A stretch of DNA of 64,000 nucleotides, from the NCBI GenBank assembly GCA_004292755.1, contig RDXE01000029.1:1-64000 (forward strand), given 5' to 3'. Position 1 is the first letter of the stretch, and each line of letters starts with the position of its first letter. The DNA comes from Alphaproteobacteria bacterium (GTDB lineage: Bacteria > Pseudomonadota > Alphaproteobacteria > Elsterales > Elsteraceae). The translations under genes were made by a program, and so were the position numbers. The notes below the pieces were generated by a model. The model was given only the letters and a program-made list of their open reading frames with translations. It was not told the origin of the DNA and did not search any database. This document shows positions 27,620 through 37,416 of this stretch, one piece after another.

Positions 27620-29830
27620 ATGCGTGTGAAGACCGCCATCACCATTGTTCTGGCGCTGGCTGTTGGTCTGGCAGCGACGGCGGCTGCCATGCTGGCGGCA
27701 CTGGACCCCAACAGCTTCCGCCCGACGCTGGAAAGCCGGATTGAGGCCGCGACCGGGCACCGCGTCCAGTTGGGGCCGCTTGACCTTGCCGTGGGGCTGA
27801 CGCCGCGGCTGGTTGCGCGGGATGTGACAGTGGCGAGCCCGGCCGGGACGGCCACTGCAGATCTGGCGCGGATCGCCACCCTGGAGGTGGCAGTGCGTCT
27901 GTGGCCGCTGTTGACTGGCGGCGGCGTGCAGATTGACCGGCTGATCATCACCGGCGCGGCAGTGCATTTGGAGCGTGCGGCCGATGGCCGTGCCAATTGG
28001 CAGCCACCGCCGCGCGCTGGGGCTGCTCCGCAACCCTCGGCACCATCGCCCGCGACGGACACTGCCAAAGCGGAGCCCGGCTTTGCCATCGAGCGGCTGG
28101 AGGTGATGGACAGTCACCTGACTCTGGTGTTGCCCGGCCACCGCCAGGAGCTGCGCCTCGCCCGCGCCAGCACGGCGATCCGCGCTGGCGAGCCGATGGT
28201 GATTGAGGCCGCCGGGCAGTATCGCGATCAGGCATTCCGAGTGGCTGGCTCACTGCCCTCGCCATCGATGCTGGGGGCGCCCACTCTGCCGCTCGACCTG
28301 ACCGGACAATGGGCGGGTGTTGACCTTGCCCTCGCAGGCGCCCTTGCCCTTGCTGAGCCGCGGGTGGATATGCGGTTGACGGTTGCAGCAGATCGCGCGG
28401 CGCGCCTGTTGGAACTGGCGGGTCAAACCGTGCCGCCCGCGGTCGCCGCCCTGGGCGCTGTCCGCTTAGAAGGGCGTGTTGAGGGGGCGCTCACAGCTCT
28501 TCGTCTGGATGGGCTGACGCTGTCGGTTCAGAGCGAGGGGGGGCGGGCCGTGCTGGTCGCCACTGGTTCTGCAACGCCTCAGGCCGATTTGGCGCTGGTT
28601 CTGGAAGGCCAGGCGCTGGAGCGTCTTGTGCCCGGACTGCCGTCGGTGCCGACGCTCCGCGCGACGGGTCGGCTCCGCGGTACGCCGCAGATGGTCAGCC
28701 TCAGCGATCTGGTGGTTGAGGCAGCGCCGCTGCGACTGACTGGGGCTGCCACTCTGGATGTCCGCCCGCAGCGTCCGAAGCTCGCGGTCACACTGGCCAC
28801 AGATCAGCTCACGCTGGGGGAGCGCGCCTCGGCACCTGCCGGTCAGGCGAGTGGCGCCAGTCCGGCATCGCCATCACCAACGGCGTCCGCCCGCACTCGC
28901 CTTCTGCCACCCACGCCGCTGCCGCCGCTGCCGACGTTGCCGCTGGACCTTGCCCTGGAGGCGACCATCGGGGAGGTGGTGCTGAGCACTGGGCGGATCA
29001 GCCAGCTGTCACTGGCCGCGAGCTTGGAGCCGAATGGCTTTGCTCTCTCGCGCCTGAGTGCGCAGGTGGCCGAGGGCACGGTGCGTGGTAGTGCACGCCT
29101 TGGGGCGGGGCGTCAGGTGCGGCTGGAGCTGACAGGGCAGGGCCTTAGTGTGGCCGCGCTGGCTGGATTGCTCGGCCAGTCCTTGCCGATCAGTGCACCA
29201 CTGGCCGTCTCAGCCACGGTGGAAGGGGCGGGCGAGACGGTCGCAGCGCTGGCCGCCAGCCTATCCGGCCCGATTGCTCTGACGGTTGGCAAGGGAACTG
29301 TGCCGCGGTCGCTGTTGGAGCGGTGGGGGGTGAACCCTCGCCTTGCCGCTGCCGTGAGTGCGAACGCCGGAGTGCCGTTGGACTGTGTGGTGGTGCGCGG
29401 CACTGCGGCTGCTGGGGTGGTTACCGTGCCCACGCTTTTGGTCGCGTTGGAGCCGGTCGGACTGATCAGTCAAGGTGGGCGGGTGTCCCTTGTGGATGAA
29501 AGCCTGTCCGTGCCGTTGGAAGGCCGCGCTCGGCAAGCGCTGGTCGAAGGTTTGATTCCGCCGTTCACGGTGCGGGGTACGCTGATGGCGCCCACCATCA
29601 CCACAGCCGCGGGCGACGCAATCACCACAGTGTTGGGTGTTGTGACGGGGGTGGCCGGTGTCTCGTCCAGCGGCTATGCGGCAGCCGACTTGTGTGCAGC
29701 GGCTCTGGCTGGGCGGTCGCTGGCGCGCCCCGCTGCACCTGCACCAGCCACACAACCCGATCCGGGACAACCCGGCGCGCCGCCGCGCCCGTCTCTTCCT
29801 GGTCTCTTGGACAATTTGTTGCGCCGATGA
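27620..29830 (+). CDS. AsmA-like envelope protein
   Basis: A 736-residue protein with one N-terminal membrane helix (TAITIVLALAVGLAATAAAM) and a large periplasmic part of AsmA type: LDPNSFRPTLESRIEAATG, VQLGPLDLAVGL and TPRLVARDVTVASPAG near the start, and a C-terminal region with GGTVxx-like repeats ending in the ALTVGKGTVP and GRVSLVDESLSVPL segments. AsmA-like proteins are long beta-rich bridges thought to carry lipids to the outer membrane. The central part has a low-complexity Pro/Ser/Ala stretch (about residues 410-440). Its stop overlaps the start of the ATP12 gene (ATGA), an unexpected pairing. Confidence 0.85.
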   Translation: MRVKTAITIVLALAVGLAATAAAMLAALDPNSFRPTLESRIEAATGHRVQLGPLDLAVGLTPRLVARDVTVASPAGTATADLARIATLEVAVRLWPLLTGGGVQIDRLIITGAAVHLERAADGRANWQPPPRAGAAPQPSAPSPATDTAKAEPGFAIERLEVMDSHLTLVLPGHRQELRLARASTAIRAGEPMVIEAAGQYRDQAFRVAGSLPSPSMLGAPTLPLDLTGQWAGVDLALAGALALAEPRVDMRLTVAADRAARLLELAGQTVPPAVAALGAVRLEGRVEGALTALRLDGLTLSVQSEGGRAVLVATGSATPQADLALVLEGQALERLVPGLPSVPTLRATGRLRGTPQMVSLSDLVVEAAPLRLTGAATLDVRPQRPKLAVTLATDQLTLGERASAPAGQASGASPASPSPTASARTRLLPPTPLPPLPTLPLDLALEATIGEVVLSTGRISQLSLAASLEPNGFALSRLSAQVAEGTVRGSARLGAGRQVRLELTGQGLSVAALAGLLGQSLPISAPLAVSATVEGAGETVAALAASLSGPIALTVGKGTVPRSLLERWGVNPRLAAAVSANAGVPLDCVVVRGTAAAGVVTVPTLLVALEPVGLISQGGRVSLVDESLSVPLEGRARQALVEGLIPPFTVRGTLMAPTITTAAGDAITTVLGVVTGVAGVSSSGYAAADLCAAALAGRSLARPAAPAPATQPDPGQPGAPPRPSLPGLLDNLLRR

Positions 29831-30537
29831 TCCCCCGCAAAGTGTTTTGGAGCGAGGTCAGCACCGCCGCCGTGGAGGATGGCTGGACTGTCCGTCTGGA
29901 TGCCGCTGAACTCCGCACGCCTGCTGGCCATCCCTTCCGCGTCCCCTCGCCCGCGCTTGCCGAGGCGATAGCGCAAGAGTGGCGGGATCAGAGGGATCAG
30001 ATCGAACCTGCAACAATGCCGATGATGCAGTTGGCAGCCACTGCGATTGATCGGGTGCGGGGGCATCGGGCCGAGGTGGTGGCGGAGACGGCGCGCTATG
30101 CCAGCACAGACTTGGTGTGCTACCGCGCGGAAGAGCCGGAGGAGTTGGTGCAGCGTCAGGCGCGGCACTGGCAGCCGATCCTGGACTGGCTGGCCCAGCA
30201 CTATGACGCGCCGCTGACACTGGTGCGGGGTTTGATGCCTGTGGAGCAGCCACCGATGGCTTTGGCCGCGCTGGAGCGTGCAGTCGCAGCCCGCGACGAT
30301 TGGGCGCTGACTGCATTGGCCTTTGCCACGGCTGCGGCCGGCTCGCTGGGTGTGGGTCTGGCCTTGCTGGATCATCGGATTGATTCCGAAACAGCATTTG
30401 AACTGGCAGAGCTGGATGCCAGTTGGCAGATCGAGCAATGGGGCGAAGACGCAGAGGCCACCGACCGCCGCCTGCGACTAAAGGCGGACTTCGGCGCCGC
30501 GCGTCGCTTCTTGGACCTTGCGGCCTCCCGGTGCTAA
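29827..30537 (+). CDS. ATP12-family F1-ATPase assembly chaperone
   Basis: The 236-residue protein matches ATP12, which helps assemble the alpha subunit of F1-ATPase in mitochondria and alphaproteobacteria. Motifs are [76 protein letters not shown] and [18 protein letters not shown]. The presence of this family points to an alphaproteobacterium. The start overlaps the AsmA-like gene stop by 4 nt, and pccB begins 37 bp downstream, so it may share the pccB transcript. Confidence 0.92.
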   Translation: MIPRKVFWSEVSTAAVEDGWTVRLDAAELRTPAGHPFRVPSPALAEAIAQEWRDQRDQIEPATMPMMQLAATAIDRVRGHRAEVVAETARYASTDLVCYRAEEPEELVQRQARHWQPILDWLAQHYDAPLTLVRGLMPVEQPPMALAALERAVAARDDWALTALAFATAAAGSLGVGLALLDHRIDSETAFELAELDASWQIEQWGEDAEATDRRLRLKADFGAARRFLDLAASRC

Positions 30538-30574
30538 AGCCGGAGCAACCACCCGTTTCCACGTGGGGATAAGC

Positions 30575-32098
30575 ATGCAGGACATTCTGGATCGGCTTGA
30601 GGCTATGCGCGCTGGCGCCCGGGCTGGCGGCGGCACCAAGCGCATCGCCGCCCAGCACGCCAAGGGCAAGCTCACCGCGCGCGAGCGGCTGGAGGTGCTG
30701 CTGGATGAAGGCTCCTTCGAAGAATGGGGCATGTTTGTCGAGCATCGCTGCGCCGACTTCGGGATGGCCGATCAGAAGATTCCTGGCGACGGCGTGGTCA
30801 CGGGGTTTGGCACGGTCGATGGTCGACTGGTTTTCGTGTTCAGCCAGGACTTTACCGTGTTCGGCGGCTCCCTGTCCGAGGCCCACGCTGAAAAGATTTG
30901 CCGGATCATGGATCAGGCGATGAAGGTTGGCGCCCCGGTGATTGGCTTGAATGACAGTGGTGGGGCGCGCATTCAGGAAGGTGTCGCCTCGCTTGGCGGG
31001 TATGCTGAAGTGTTTCAGCGCAACATCCTTGCCTCTGGCGTGGTGCCGCAAATCTCTATGATCATGGGTCCGTGTGCGGGGGGAGCGGTCTATTCTCCCG
31101 CGATGACCGACTTCATCTTCATGGTGAAGGACAGCTCCTACATGTTTGTCACGGGTCCGGATGTGGTGAAAACCGTCACCCACGAGACAGTGACTCAAGA
31201 GGAACTGGGCGGTGCCGTCACGCACACCTCCAAGTCCGGGGTGGCGGATCTGGCGTTCGAGAACGATGTCGACGCGATCCTTGAATTGCGTCGCTTCCTA
31301 TCATTCCTGCCCAGCAACAACCGCGAGAAGCCGCCGTTTCGACCGACCAACGACCCCGTTGATCGGCGTGAGGATAGTCTGGACACCCTGATTCCCGACA
31401 ACCCCAACAAGCCCTACGATATGAAGGAGCTGATCCTGAAAGTGGTGGATGACGGGGAATTCTTTGAGCTTCAGCCTGACTATGCCAAAAACATCTTGAC
31501 TGGCTTTGGTCGGATCGGTGGCGGAACGGTTGGCATCGTCGCCAATCAGCCGATGGTGCTGGCGGGCTGCCTGGACATCGCGTCTTCCGTCAAGGCAGCG
31601 CGCTTTGTCCGCTTCTGTGACGCCTTCAACATTCCGATCTGCACCTTTGTCGACGTGCCGGGCTTCCTGCCGGGTACCGCACAGGAATATGGCGGCATCA
31701 TCAAGCACGGGGCCAAGCTGTTGTACGCCTATGGCGAGGCGACAGTGCCGAAGGTCACCGTGATCACCCGCAAGGCCTATGGCGGGGCCTATGACGTGAT
31801 GTCGTCCAAGCATTTGCGGGGCGATTTGAACTATGCTTGGCCAACGGCTGAAATTGCCGTGATGGGGCCGAAGGGTGCCGTGGAGATCATTTTCCGGGGC
31901 GAGCCAGACCAAATCGAGGCGCGCACGGACGAGTACCGCCAGAAGTTTGCCAATCCGTTCGTCGCCGCCTCGCGTGGTTACATCGACGACGTGATCATGC
32001 CGCACAACACCCGGATGCGCATTGCGCGGGCGTTGACCATGCTGGCAGCCAAGGATTTGCAGAACCCTTGGAAAAAGCACGACAACCTGCCGCTGTAA
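30575..32098 (+). CDS. pccB: propionyl-CoA carboxylase beta subunit (carboxyltransferase)
   Basis: The 507-residue carboxyltransferase moves CO2 from carboxybiotin to propionyl-CoA, giving methylmalonyl-CoA. It has [52 protein letters not shown], and in the C-terminal half [19 protein letters not shown] and [16 protein letters not shown], all diagnostic of PccB rather than AccD or methylcrotonyl-CoA enzymes. ATG 30575 begins the conserved [19 protein letters not shown] segment. The open frame extends 19 codons upstream into the end of the ATP12 gene. pccA follows after 93 bp, giving both halves of a biotin-dependent carboxylase. Confidence 0.96.
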   Translation: MQDILDRLEAMRAGARAGGGTKRIAAQHAKGKLTARERLEVLLDEGSFEEWGMFVEHRCADFGMADQKIPGDGVVTGFGTVDGRLVFVFSQDFTVFGGSLSEAHAEKICRIMDQAMKVGAPVIGLNDSGGARIQEGVASLGGYAEVFQRNILASGVVPQISMIMGPCAGGAVYSPAMTDFIFMVKDSSYMFVTGPDVVKTVTHETVTQEELGGAVTHTSKSGVADLAFENDVDAILELRRFLSFLPSNNREKPPFRPTNDPVDRREDSLDTLIPDNPNKPYDMKELILKVVDDGEFFELQPDYAKNILTGFGRIGGGTVGIVANQPMVLAGCLDIASSVKAARFVRFCDAFNIPICTFVDVPGFLPGTAQEYGGIIKHGAKLLYAYGEATVPKVTVITRKAYGGAYDVMSSKHLRGDLNYAWPTAEIAVMGPKGAVEIIFRGEPDQIEARTDEYRQKFANPFVAASRGYIDDVIMPHNTRMRIARALTMLAAKDLQNPWKKHDNLPL

Positions 32099-32191
32099 CG
32101 CGGCTCGCGCGACGTCTGGCAACACCAACGGGGCCTGAGCCGGTTTAATCGCGTCAGGCACAGCAACACCACTCTGGGAAGGGTCGGCGCT

Positions 32192-34147
32192 ATGTTCCGC
32201 AAGATTTTGATCGCGAACCGCGGCGAGATTGCCTGCCGGGTGATGCGCACCGCCCGCCGCATGGGCATCAAGACTGTGGCGGTTTATTCCGATGCCGACC
32301 GCGACGCCCTGCATGTGCGCGAGGCAGATGAGGCGGTGCGGATTGGTCCGGCCCCGTCGGCTGAAAGCTATCTGGTGGCGGAGCGCATTGTGCAAGCCTG
32401 CCGGGACACGGGTGCTGAGGCTGTCCACCCCGGCTATGGCTTCTTGTCGGAACGGGCCAGTTTTGCCGAAGCACTGGCAGCGGCGGGTGTGACCTTCATC
32501 GGCCCGCCAGTTGGTGCCATCGGCGCCATGGGCGACAAGATCGAGTCGAAGAAGCTGGCGCAAGGCGCGGGTGTCTCAACGGTTCCCGGTCATCTGCAAG
32601 CACTCAGCAGCCCGGACGAGGCTGTGGAAGTCGCCGAGCGCATTGGCTACCCGGTCATGCTCAAGGCTTCGGCCGGCGGCGGTGGCAAGGGCATGCGGGT
32701 GTGCCGCACCGCAGCCGAGGTGCGCGAAGGCTTGGTCTCCACCATGAACGAGGCGCGCTCTGCCTTTGGCGATGACCGGGTGTTTTGCGAGAAGTTCATC
32801 GAAAAGCCCCGCCATATCGAAATCCAGGTGCTGGGAGACACCCATGGCACCGTGCTGCACCTGGGCGAGCGGGAATGCAGTGTGCAGCGTCGACACCAGA
32901 AGGTGATCGAAGAAGCACCGAGTCCATTCGTCGACGAGGCGATGCGGGCGGCCATGGGCGCCCAGGCTGTCGCCCTGGCGAAGGCGGTTGGCTACTACTC
33001 CGCTGGTACGGTGGAGTTTATCGCCGGTGCCGACAAGAGTTTCTACTTTCTGGAGATGAACACCCGCCTGCAGGTCGAGCATCCCGTGACCGAGTTGGTC
33101 ACTGGCCTGGACCTAGTGGAGTGGATGATCCGCGTTGCAGCAGGCGAGAAGCTGCCCTTCGGCCAGGACCAAGTGAAGCTGAAGGGCTGGGCGATGGAGG
33201 CGCGCCTGTATGCCGAGGATCCAGCGCGCAACTTCTTGCCCTCCATCGGGCGGGTGACGCGCTATCAGAAGCCCGAGGGCAAGGGCGTGCGGGTGGATAC
33301 AGGCGTCTATGAAGGCGCTGAAATCTCAATGTACTACGACCCGATGATCGCCAAGCTGATCACCTCTGGCGCCACCCGGGACGCCGCGATTGATACCATG
33401 GCCTCGGCCCTTGATGGCTTTCAAGTCCGCGGCCTGAACCACAATGCGGAGTTTTTGGCGGCCCTGATGGCGTTGCCACGGTTCCGAGCAGGGGATTTGA
33501 CCACCAATCTGATCGCTGAGGAGTTTCCCGGCGGCTACGCAGCTGCCACACCCTCCGGTGACCGGCTTGCGGAGTTGCTGGCGCTCGCTGCCGCCCGCGC
33601 CTGGGGAGAGAGCAAGCGGGCTGGCCCCAAGGCCAAGCCGCTTGCGACGCTGGTGGTGCGGGCCGACAGCGTCAACCACCCGGTCAAGGTGCAGGAGGCC
33701 GATGGCGGCGTGGATGTCCTGATGGATGGCTGGACCTTGTCGGTGCGTGGCCCCCTCGATCCTGTCAGCCTGTGGTCGGGCACCATCAATGGCCGGGCGA
33801 TGACGGTGCAGATTGATCGGGTGAAGGGCGGCGAGCGCTTGGCCCATGGCGCCCAAGCCGTCGTGGCGCGGGTCATGCGCCCGCGGGCGGCCGAGCTGAT
33901 GGCGCTCATGCCGGTCAAGCAAGCGGTCGATATGTCGAAGTTCCTGTTGTCGCCCATGCCGGGGCTCTTGGTGTCAGTCGCTGTCACTGTGGGTCAGGAT
34001 GTCAAGGCAGGCGAGCCGTTGGCCGTGGTGGAGGCCATGAAGATGGAAAACGTGCTCCGGGCTGAGCGGGACGGCGTGGTAAAAGCGATTCGCGCAGAGA
34101 AGGGGGCTTCTCTCGCCGTCGATCAGGTCATTCTCGAGTTCGCCTGA
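32192..34147 (+). CDS. pccA: propionyl-CoA carboxylase alpha subunit (biotin carboxylase and carrier)
   Basis: A 651-residue subunit with a biotin carboxylase domain (about 1-445: ILIANRGEIACRVMRTARRM, SAGGGGKGMRV, EMNTRLQVEHPVTELVTGLD), a connecting BT domain, and a C-terminal biotin carrier domain with VVEAMKMENVL, where Lys617 is the biotinylation site. It pairs with PccB to carboxylate propionyl-CoA from odd-chain fats and branched amino acids. GGGAAGG precedes the ATG. Methylmalonyl-CoA mutase and epimerase genes are not in view; acylphosphatase follows after 9 bp. Confidence 0.96.
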   Translation: MFRKILIANRGEIACRVMRTARRMGIKTVAVYSDADRDALHVREADEAVRIGPAPSAESYLVAERIVQACRDTGAEAVHPGYGFLSERASFAEALAAAGVTFIGPPVGAIGAMGDKIESKKLAQGAGVSTVPGHLQALSSPDEAVEVAERIGYPVMLKASAGGGGKGMRVCRTAAEVREGLVSTMNEARSAFGDDRVFCEKFIEKPRHIEIQVLGDTHGTVLHLGERECSVQRRHQKVIEEAPSPFVDEAMRAAMGAQAVALAKAVGYYSAGTVEFIAGADKSFYFLEMNTRLQVEHPVTELVTGLDLVEWMIRVAAGEKLPFGQDQVKLKGWAMEARLYAEDPARNFLPSIGRVTRYQKPEGKGVRVDTGVYEGAEISMYYDPMIAKLITSGATRDAAIDTMASALDGFQVRGLNHNAEFLAALMALPRFRAGDLTTNLIAEEFPGGYAAATPSGDRLAELLALAAARAWGESKRAGPKAKPLATLVVRADSVNHPVKVQEADGGVDVLMDGWTLSVRGPLDPVSLWSGTINGRAMTVQIDRVKGGERLAHGAQAVVARVMRPRAAELMALMPVKQAVDMSKFLLSPMPGLLVSVAVTVGQDVKAGEPLAVVEAMKMENVLRAERDGVVKAIRAEKGASLAVDQVILEFA

Positions 34148-34156
34148 GGGGGGAGC

Positions 34157-34471
34157 GTGGGGGACGGAGGGTGGTGGCAGCTGTTCGCCTATGGGCGTGT
34201 GCAGGCTGTGGGATATCGGGATTGGGTGGTGCGGGAGGCCCGAAACCTGGGCCTTGACGGCACGGTCCGCAACGTTGATGACGGGACCGTCGAGATCATC
34301 GTGGGTGGCCCCAGAGCCTTGGTTTCACGGCTGGAATCGCGGTGTTGGCAGGGTCCGCCGTTGGCTGCTGTGTTCTGGCTGGACTGTGTGCCGATCGACC
34401 AGCCCCTGCACCTCCATCCAGGCTCCGGCTTCGCCCGCGTCCCCTCAGTTCGGCGGTCGGCCATCCGGTAA
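34157..34471 (+). CDS. acyP: acylphosphatase
   Basis: A 104-residue small hydrolase of acyl phosphates. The catalytic region is seen in FAYGRVQAVGYRDWVVREA (Arg of the GRVQxVGYR loop) and in the Asn of DGTVRNVDDGTVEIIVGG. The usual second Gly of GRVQGVGYR is Ala, a tolerated change. The C-terminus ends about where the fold ends and then carries 10-15 extra residues. GTG 34157 has a GGGGGG-rich ribosome site just upstream and lies 9 bp after pccA, so it is likely the last gene of the pcc operon. Confidence 0.88.
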   Translation: MGDGGWWQLFAYGRVQAVGYRDWVVREARNLGLDGTVRNVDDGTVEIIVGGPRALVSRLESRCWQGPPLAAVFWLDCVPIDQPLHLHPGSGFARVPSVRRSAIR

Positions 34472-34581
34472 GTCTCGGTCGCTGCCGAGGGGTTTGAGCA
34501 AGGGGTTGAATTTCCACGCTGGTGACTGGCCCCGTCCCTGCGCTATGCTGCGTCAAAACCGGGATGCCTGAGGATACGAGC

Positions 34582-34905
34582 ATGAAGCTCACCGATCTGC
34601 CCGAAATGGACGACGATACCGAGGAAGAGCAGGACACTGGCTCAACTGCGTTTGACATGCGGGCACTCGAATCCATTTCCGAAGTGCCGGTGCAAATCTC
34701 AGCGGTGCTGGGTCGTGCAGTCATGGACGTCAACACCATGCTGAAGCTCGGCAAAGGTGCTGTGATTGAACTGGACCGGAAGCTGGGTCAGGCGATTGAC
34801 GTCTACGTCAACAACCGCTTGGTCGCCCGTGGCGAAGTCGTGATCAACGACGAACGCTTGGGCATCACCATGACGGAAATCGTCAAGAACGTCGAAAAAG
34901 GCTGA
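34582..34905 (+). CDS. fliN: flagellar motor switch protein FliN
   Basis: A 107-residue protein with an acidic N-terminus (EMDDDTEEEQDTGS) and the FliN/SpoA domain: ISEVPVQISAVLGRAVMDVN, TMLKLGKGAVIELDRKLGQA, IDVYVNNRLVARGEVVINDE and RLGITMTEIV. FliN forms the C-ring rim with FliM and FliG and receives the CheY signal. ATG 34582 follows GAGGA; the open frame 20 codons upstream lacks FliN character. No other flagellar gene adjoins it, so it is detached from the main flagellar clusters, although the che operon lies 9 kb upstream. Confidence 0.94.
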   Translation: MKLTDLPEMDDDTEEEQDTGSTAFDMRALESISEVPVQISAVLGRAVMDVNTMLKLGKGAVIELDRKLGQAIDVYVNNRLVARGEVVINDERLGITMTEIVKNVEKG

Positions 34906-34958
34906 TCGCCTGAGCGACAGGGTGGCGTGTTGATGCTGTTGAGCGTTGGGGGCTGGGC

Positions 34959-35705
34959 ATGACGAAGCGCCTTGCCGGGCGGACTGTGCTGGTTACTGCG
35001 GCAGGGCAGGGCATTGGTCGGGCCATCGCCCTTGCGGCTGCAGCCGAAGCAGCAACCGTGATCGCCACCGACATCGACCCGGCCAGACTGGACAGTTTGG
35101 AGGGCGTTGAGCGCCTGACGCTCGACGTGCGTGACCCGAACGCCATCCAATCGGTGTGCAGCAGGCTGGGCACCATTGATGTGCTCATGAATGTGGCCGG
35201 TGTCGTTCATCACGGCTCGGTGCTGGATGCGACCGATCAAGAGTGGCAGGCCGCCTTTGAGATCAACGTCTTGGGCATGGCCCGGATGATCCAGGCGGTG
35301 CTGCCGGGAATGATCGCCGCTGGCGGCGGGGTGATCGTTAACATCGCCTCCGTCGCGTCTTCCATTCGCGGGTTTCCCAATCGCTGCATCTATGGCGCAA
35401 CCAAGGGCGGCGTGATCGGCCTCACGCGCTCGGTCGCGGTGGACTTTGTCGGACAAGGCATTCGCTGCAACGCCATCTGCCCTGGGACCGTGGATACGCC
35501 GTCATTGAGCGAGCGGGTGGAAACCCAGGCTGCCCGGCGTGGCACGGCGACTGAGGCGGTGCGTCAGGAGTTCGTCGCCCGCCAACCCATGGGTCGGCTG
35601 GGCACGGCCGAGGAGGTCGCCCAGCTTGCTGTGTACCTTGCCAGCGCCGATGCCGCCTTTATCACTGGCCAGGAACTGATCATCGACGGCGGCATCACTG
35701 CATGA
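34959..35705 (+). CDS. SDR oxidoreductase, similar to 2-keto-3-deoxy-L-fuconate dehydrogenase / DHRS6 group
   Basis: A 248-residue classical short-chain dehydrogenase with the NAD site VTAAGQGIGRAIAL, TDID acidic tip (NAD preference), NVAGVVHHGSVLD, catalytic Ser in NIASVASSIRG and Tyr/Lys in YGATKGGVIGLT. The sequence resembles the group that oxidises 2-keto-3-deoxy sugar acids or related hydroxy acids. It overlaps dgoK by 4 nt, which overlaps dgoA by 4 nt, so it belongs to a sugar-acid operon. It may oxidise the sugar (for example galactose or arabinose) or a keto-deoxy acid; the sequence does not decide. Confidence 0.82.
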   Translation: MTKRLAGRTVLVTAAGQGIGRAIALAAAAEAATVIATDIDPARLDSLEGVERLTLDVRDPNAIQSVCSRLGTIDVLMNVAGVVHHGSVLDATDQEWQAAFEINVLGMARMIQAVLPGMIAAGGGVIVNIASVASSIRGFPNRCIYGATKGGVIGLTRSVAVDFVGQGIRCNAICPGTVDTPSLSERVETQAARRGTATEAVRQEFVARQPMGRLGTAEEVAQLAVYLASADAAFITGQELIIDGGITA

Positions 35706-36604
35706 CCACTCTGTTGGCGGTTGATTGGGGCACCACCAGCCTGCGCGCCCACCGCGTGGTTGATGGGGTGGTGGTTGAGACCCGCAGCAGTTCTGATGGC
35801 ATTCTCACTGTGGCAGCCGATGGCTGGCAGGATGCTCTCAACCGCCACATCGGCGACTGGCGGCGCGAGGAGGGGGCCGCGACTGTGCTTTCGGGTATGG
35901 TTGGCAGCCGCCAGGGTTGGCACGAGGTTGCCTATCAACCCCTGCCAGCCGACGCCCATGCCCTGGCAGCTGGCGCCGTGATGATTGACGCGGCCACTGC
36001 CGAGGCCGAGTGGGGCCCCGTGCGCATTCTGCCTGGCCTCTGCCACCGCGACCCGGCCGACGTGATGCGGGGGGAGGAAGTGCAGGTGCTGGGCGCGCTG
36101 GGTGCCCTTCACCGCCAGTCGGGACGCTTCTGTCTGCCCGGCACCCATTCCAAATGGGTTGACGTTGATGGCGGGCGGATCATTGGCTTCCGCACCCACA
36201 TGACGGGGGAGGTGTACGCCGCCCTCAAGGGTCACACCATCCTGGGACGCTTGATGGTCGGCGAGGCGGATGACACGGCCGGCTTTGCCGCCGGCGTGGC
36301 GCAGTCGGCCTCAACAGCTGGGCTGCTGGCGGATCTGTTTGGCGTGCGTGCGCGCGGGTTGCTGGGGGAACTGCCAGAGACGGGTCTGGCAGCCTATCTC
36401 TCCGGTCTGTTGATCGGCCACGAACTGCGCAGTGCCATGGCAACAGCCTCCACGGCTGAACCAATCGTGCTGGTCGGCGCGCAGACGCTGGTGGAACGCT
36501 ATCGGCGGGCGGCGGAGCTGCTGGGGCTGGTAACCCACAGCGCGCCTGAGACCGCGGCGGCGCTTGGCGTCTGGCAGGTCGCTCTCGCAGGGGGCTGGCT
36601 GTGA
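35702..36604 (+). CDS. dgoK: 2-dehydro-3-deoxygalactonokinase
   Basis: The 300-residue kinase phosphorylates 2-keto-3-deoxygalactonate at C6 in the De Ley-Doudoroff pathway. Family signatures are LLAVDWGTTSLRAHRV (phosphate-binding loop), VLSGMVGSRQGWHEV, LPGLCHRDPADVMRGEEVQV, FCLPGTHSKWVDVDGGRI and TGEVYAALKGHTIL. Length is normal. The ATG overlaps the SDR stop and its stop overlaps the dgoA start (GTGA), giving a tightly coupled three-gene unit. Confidence 0.94.
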   Translation: MTTLLAVDWGTTSLRAHRVVDGVVVETRSSSDGILTVAADGWQDALNRHIGDWRREEGAATVLSGMVGSRQGWHEVAYQPLPADAHALAAGAVMIDAATAEAEWGPVRILPGLCHRDPADVMRGEEVQVLGALGALHRQSGRFCLPGTHSKWVDVDGGRIIGFRTHMTGEVYAALKGHTILGRLMVGEADDTAGFAAGVAQSASTAGLLADLFGVRARGLLGELPETGLAAYLSGLLIGHELRSAMATASTAEPIVLVGAQTLVERYRRAAELLGLVTHSAPETAAALGVWQVALAGGWL

Positions 36605-37221
36605 CCTTTGAGCAAGCCCTGTCTGCCCTACCCCTGGTGGCGATCTTGCGCGGTGTCGAACCCGACGAGGTGGTGCCCATCGCCGACGCGCTGATTGGTG
36701 AAGGCTTCCGATTGATTGAGGTGCCGCTCAACTCACCCCGCCCCCTGGAAAGCATCCGGCGTCTGGCCGATGCTGTGGCAGACGGGGCTGTGATTGGTGC
36801 GGGCACCGTGACCAGCGAGGCCGCTGCTGAGGCCGTGGTGGCAGCAGGCGGAACGTTGATTGTGATGCCGCACAGCGACCCCGCCGTGATCCGCACCGCC
36901 GCTGCGGCGGGCGCCACGGTCATCGCTGGCGTTTTCACAGCGACCGAGGCCTTCGCGGCCCTCGCTGCGGGCGCCGCGGCCTTGAAGCTGTTTCCAGCCG
37001 AGGCCGCCCCGCCGCCGGTGCTGCGTGCCCTGCGTGCCGTGCTGCCCCCTGGCGTTCCGATCCTACCAGTTGGCGGTATTGGACCGGAGACGATGGCTGG
37101 GTATCGCGCAGCCGGTGCCGCTGGCTTTGGCTTGGGCTCAGCCCTCTATCGACCGGGCGAGTCGCCGCAGGCAGTTGCGGCGAAGGCGCACGCCTTTTGT
37201 CAGGCATGGCGGGCGCTGTAG
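36601..37221 (+). CDS. dgoA: 2-dehydro-3-deoxy-6-phosphogalactonate aldolase
   Basis: The 206-residue class I aldolase splits KDPGal into pyruvate and glyceraldehyde 3-phosphate. The KDPG/KDPGal pattern is clear: LVAILRGVEPDEVVPIADAL, IEVPLNSPRPLESIRRLA (general-base Glu), VIGAGTVTS and the Schiff-base Lys in AALKLFPAEAA. VPLNSP and PAE favour the galactonate over the gluconate form. The GTG start overlaps dgoK. The upper steps (lactonase, galactonate dehydratase) and a transporter are not in the neighbourhood. A 195-bp gap with no clear feature follows before the hydrolase gene. Confidence 0.94.
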   Translation: MTFEQALSALPLVAILRGVEPDEVVPIADALIGEGFRLIEVPLNSPRPLESIRRLADAVADGAVIGAGTVTSEAAAEAVVAAGGTLIVMPHSDPAVIRTAAAAGATVIAGVFTATEAFAALAAGAAALKLFPAEAAPPPVLRALRAVLPPGVPILPVGGIGPETMAGYRAAGAAGFGLGSALYRPGESPQAVAAKAHAFCQAWRAL

Positions 37222-37416
37222 GCGTGTTTTTTGGCTTGTTGGTTTGGTTTGACTGGCTGACGGCAGTCGAAGCGACGACTGGACTGCGTCGTTTGGCTGA
37301 ATCCCTGTAATCATTATGGCCTAGACGGGTGGCGGGGACAGGGTCAGTGTGGCTGCCGCGCAGCGGAACGATACTGTGGCAGACGCACAAAGCGAGAGCA
37401 TGGCAGGAGAGTGACA

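Noticed and set aside
37222-37250. Intrinsic terminator after dgoA, suggested by a T6 run
   Set aside because: No stable stem precedes the T-run, so it is not supported as an intrinsic terminator.
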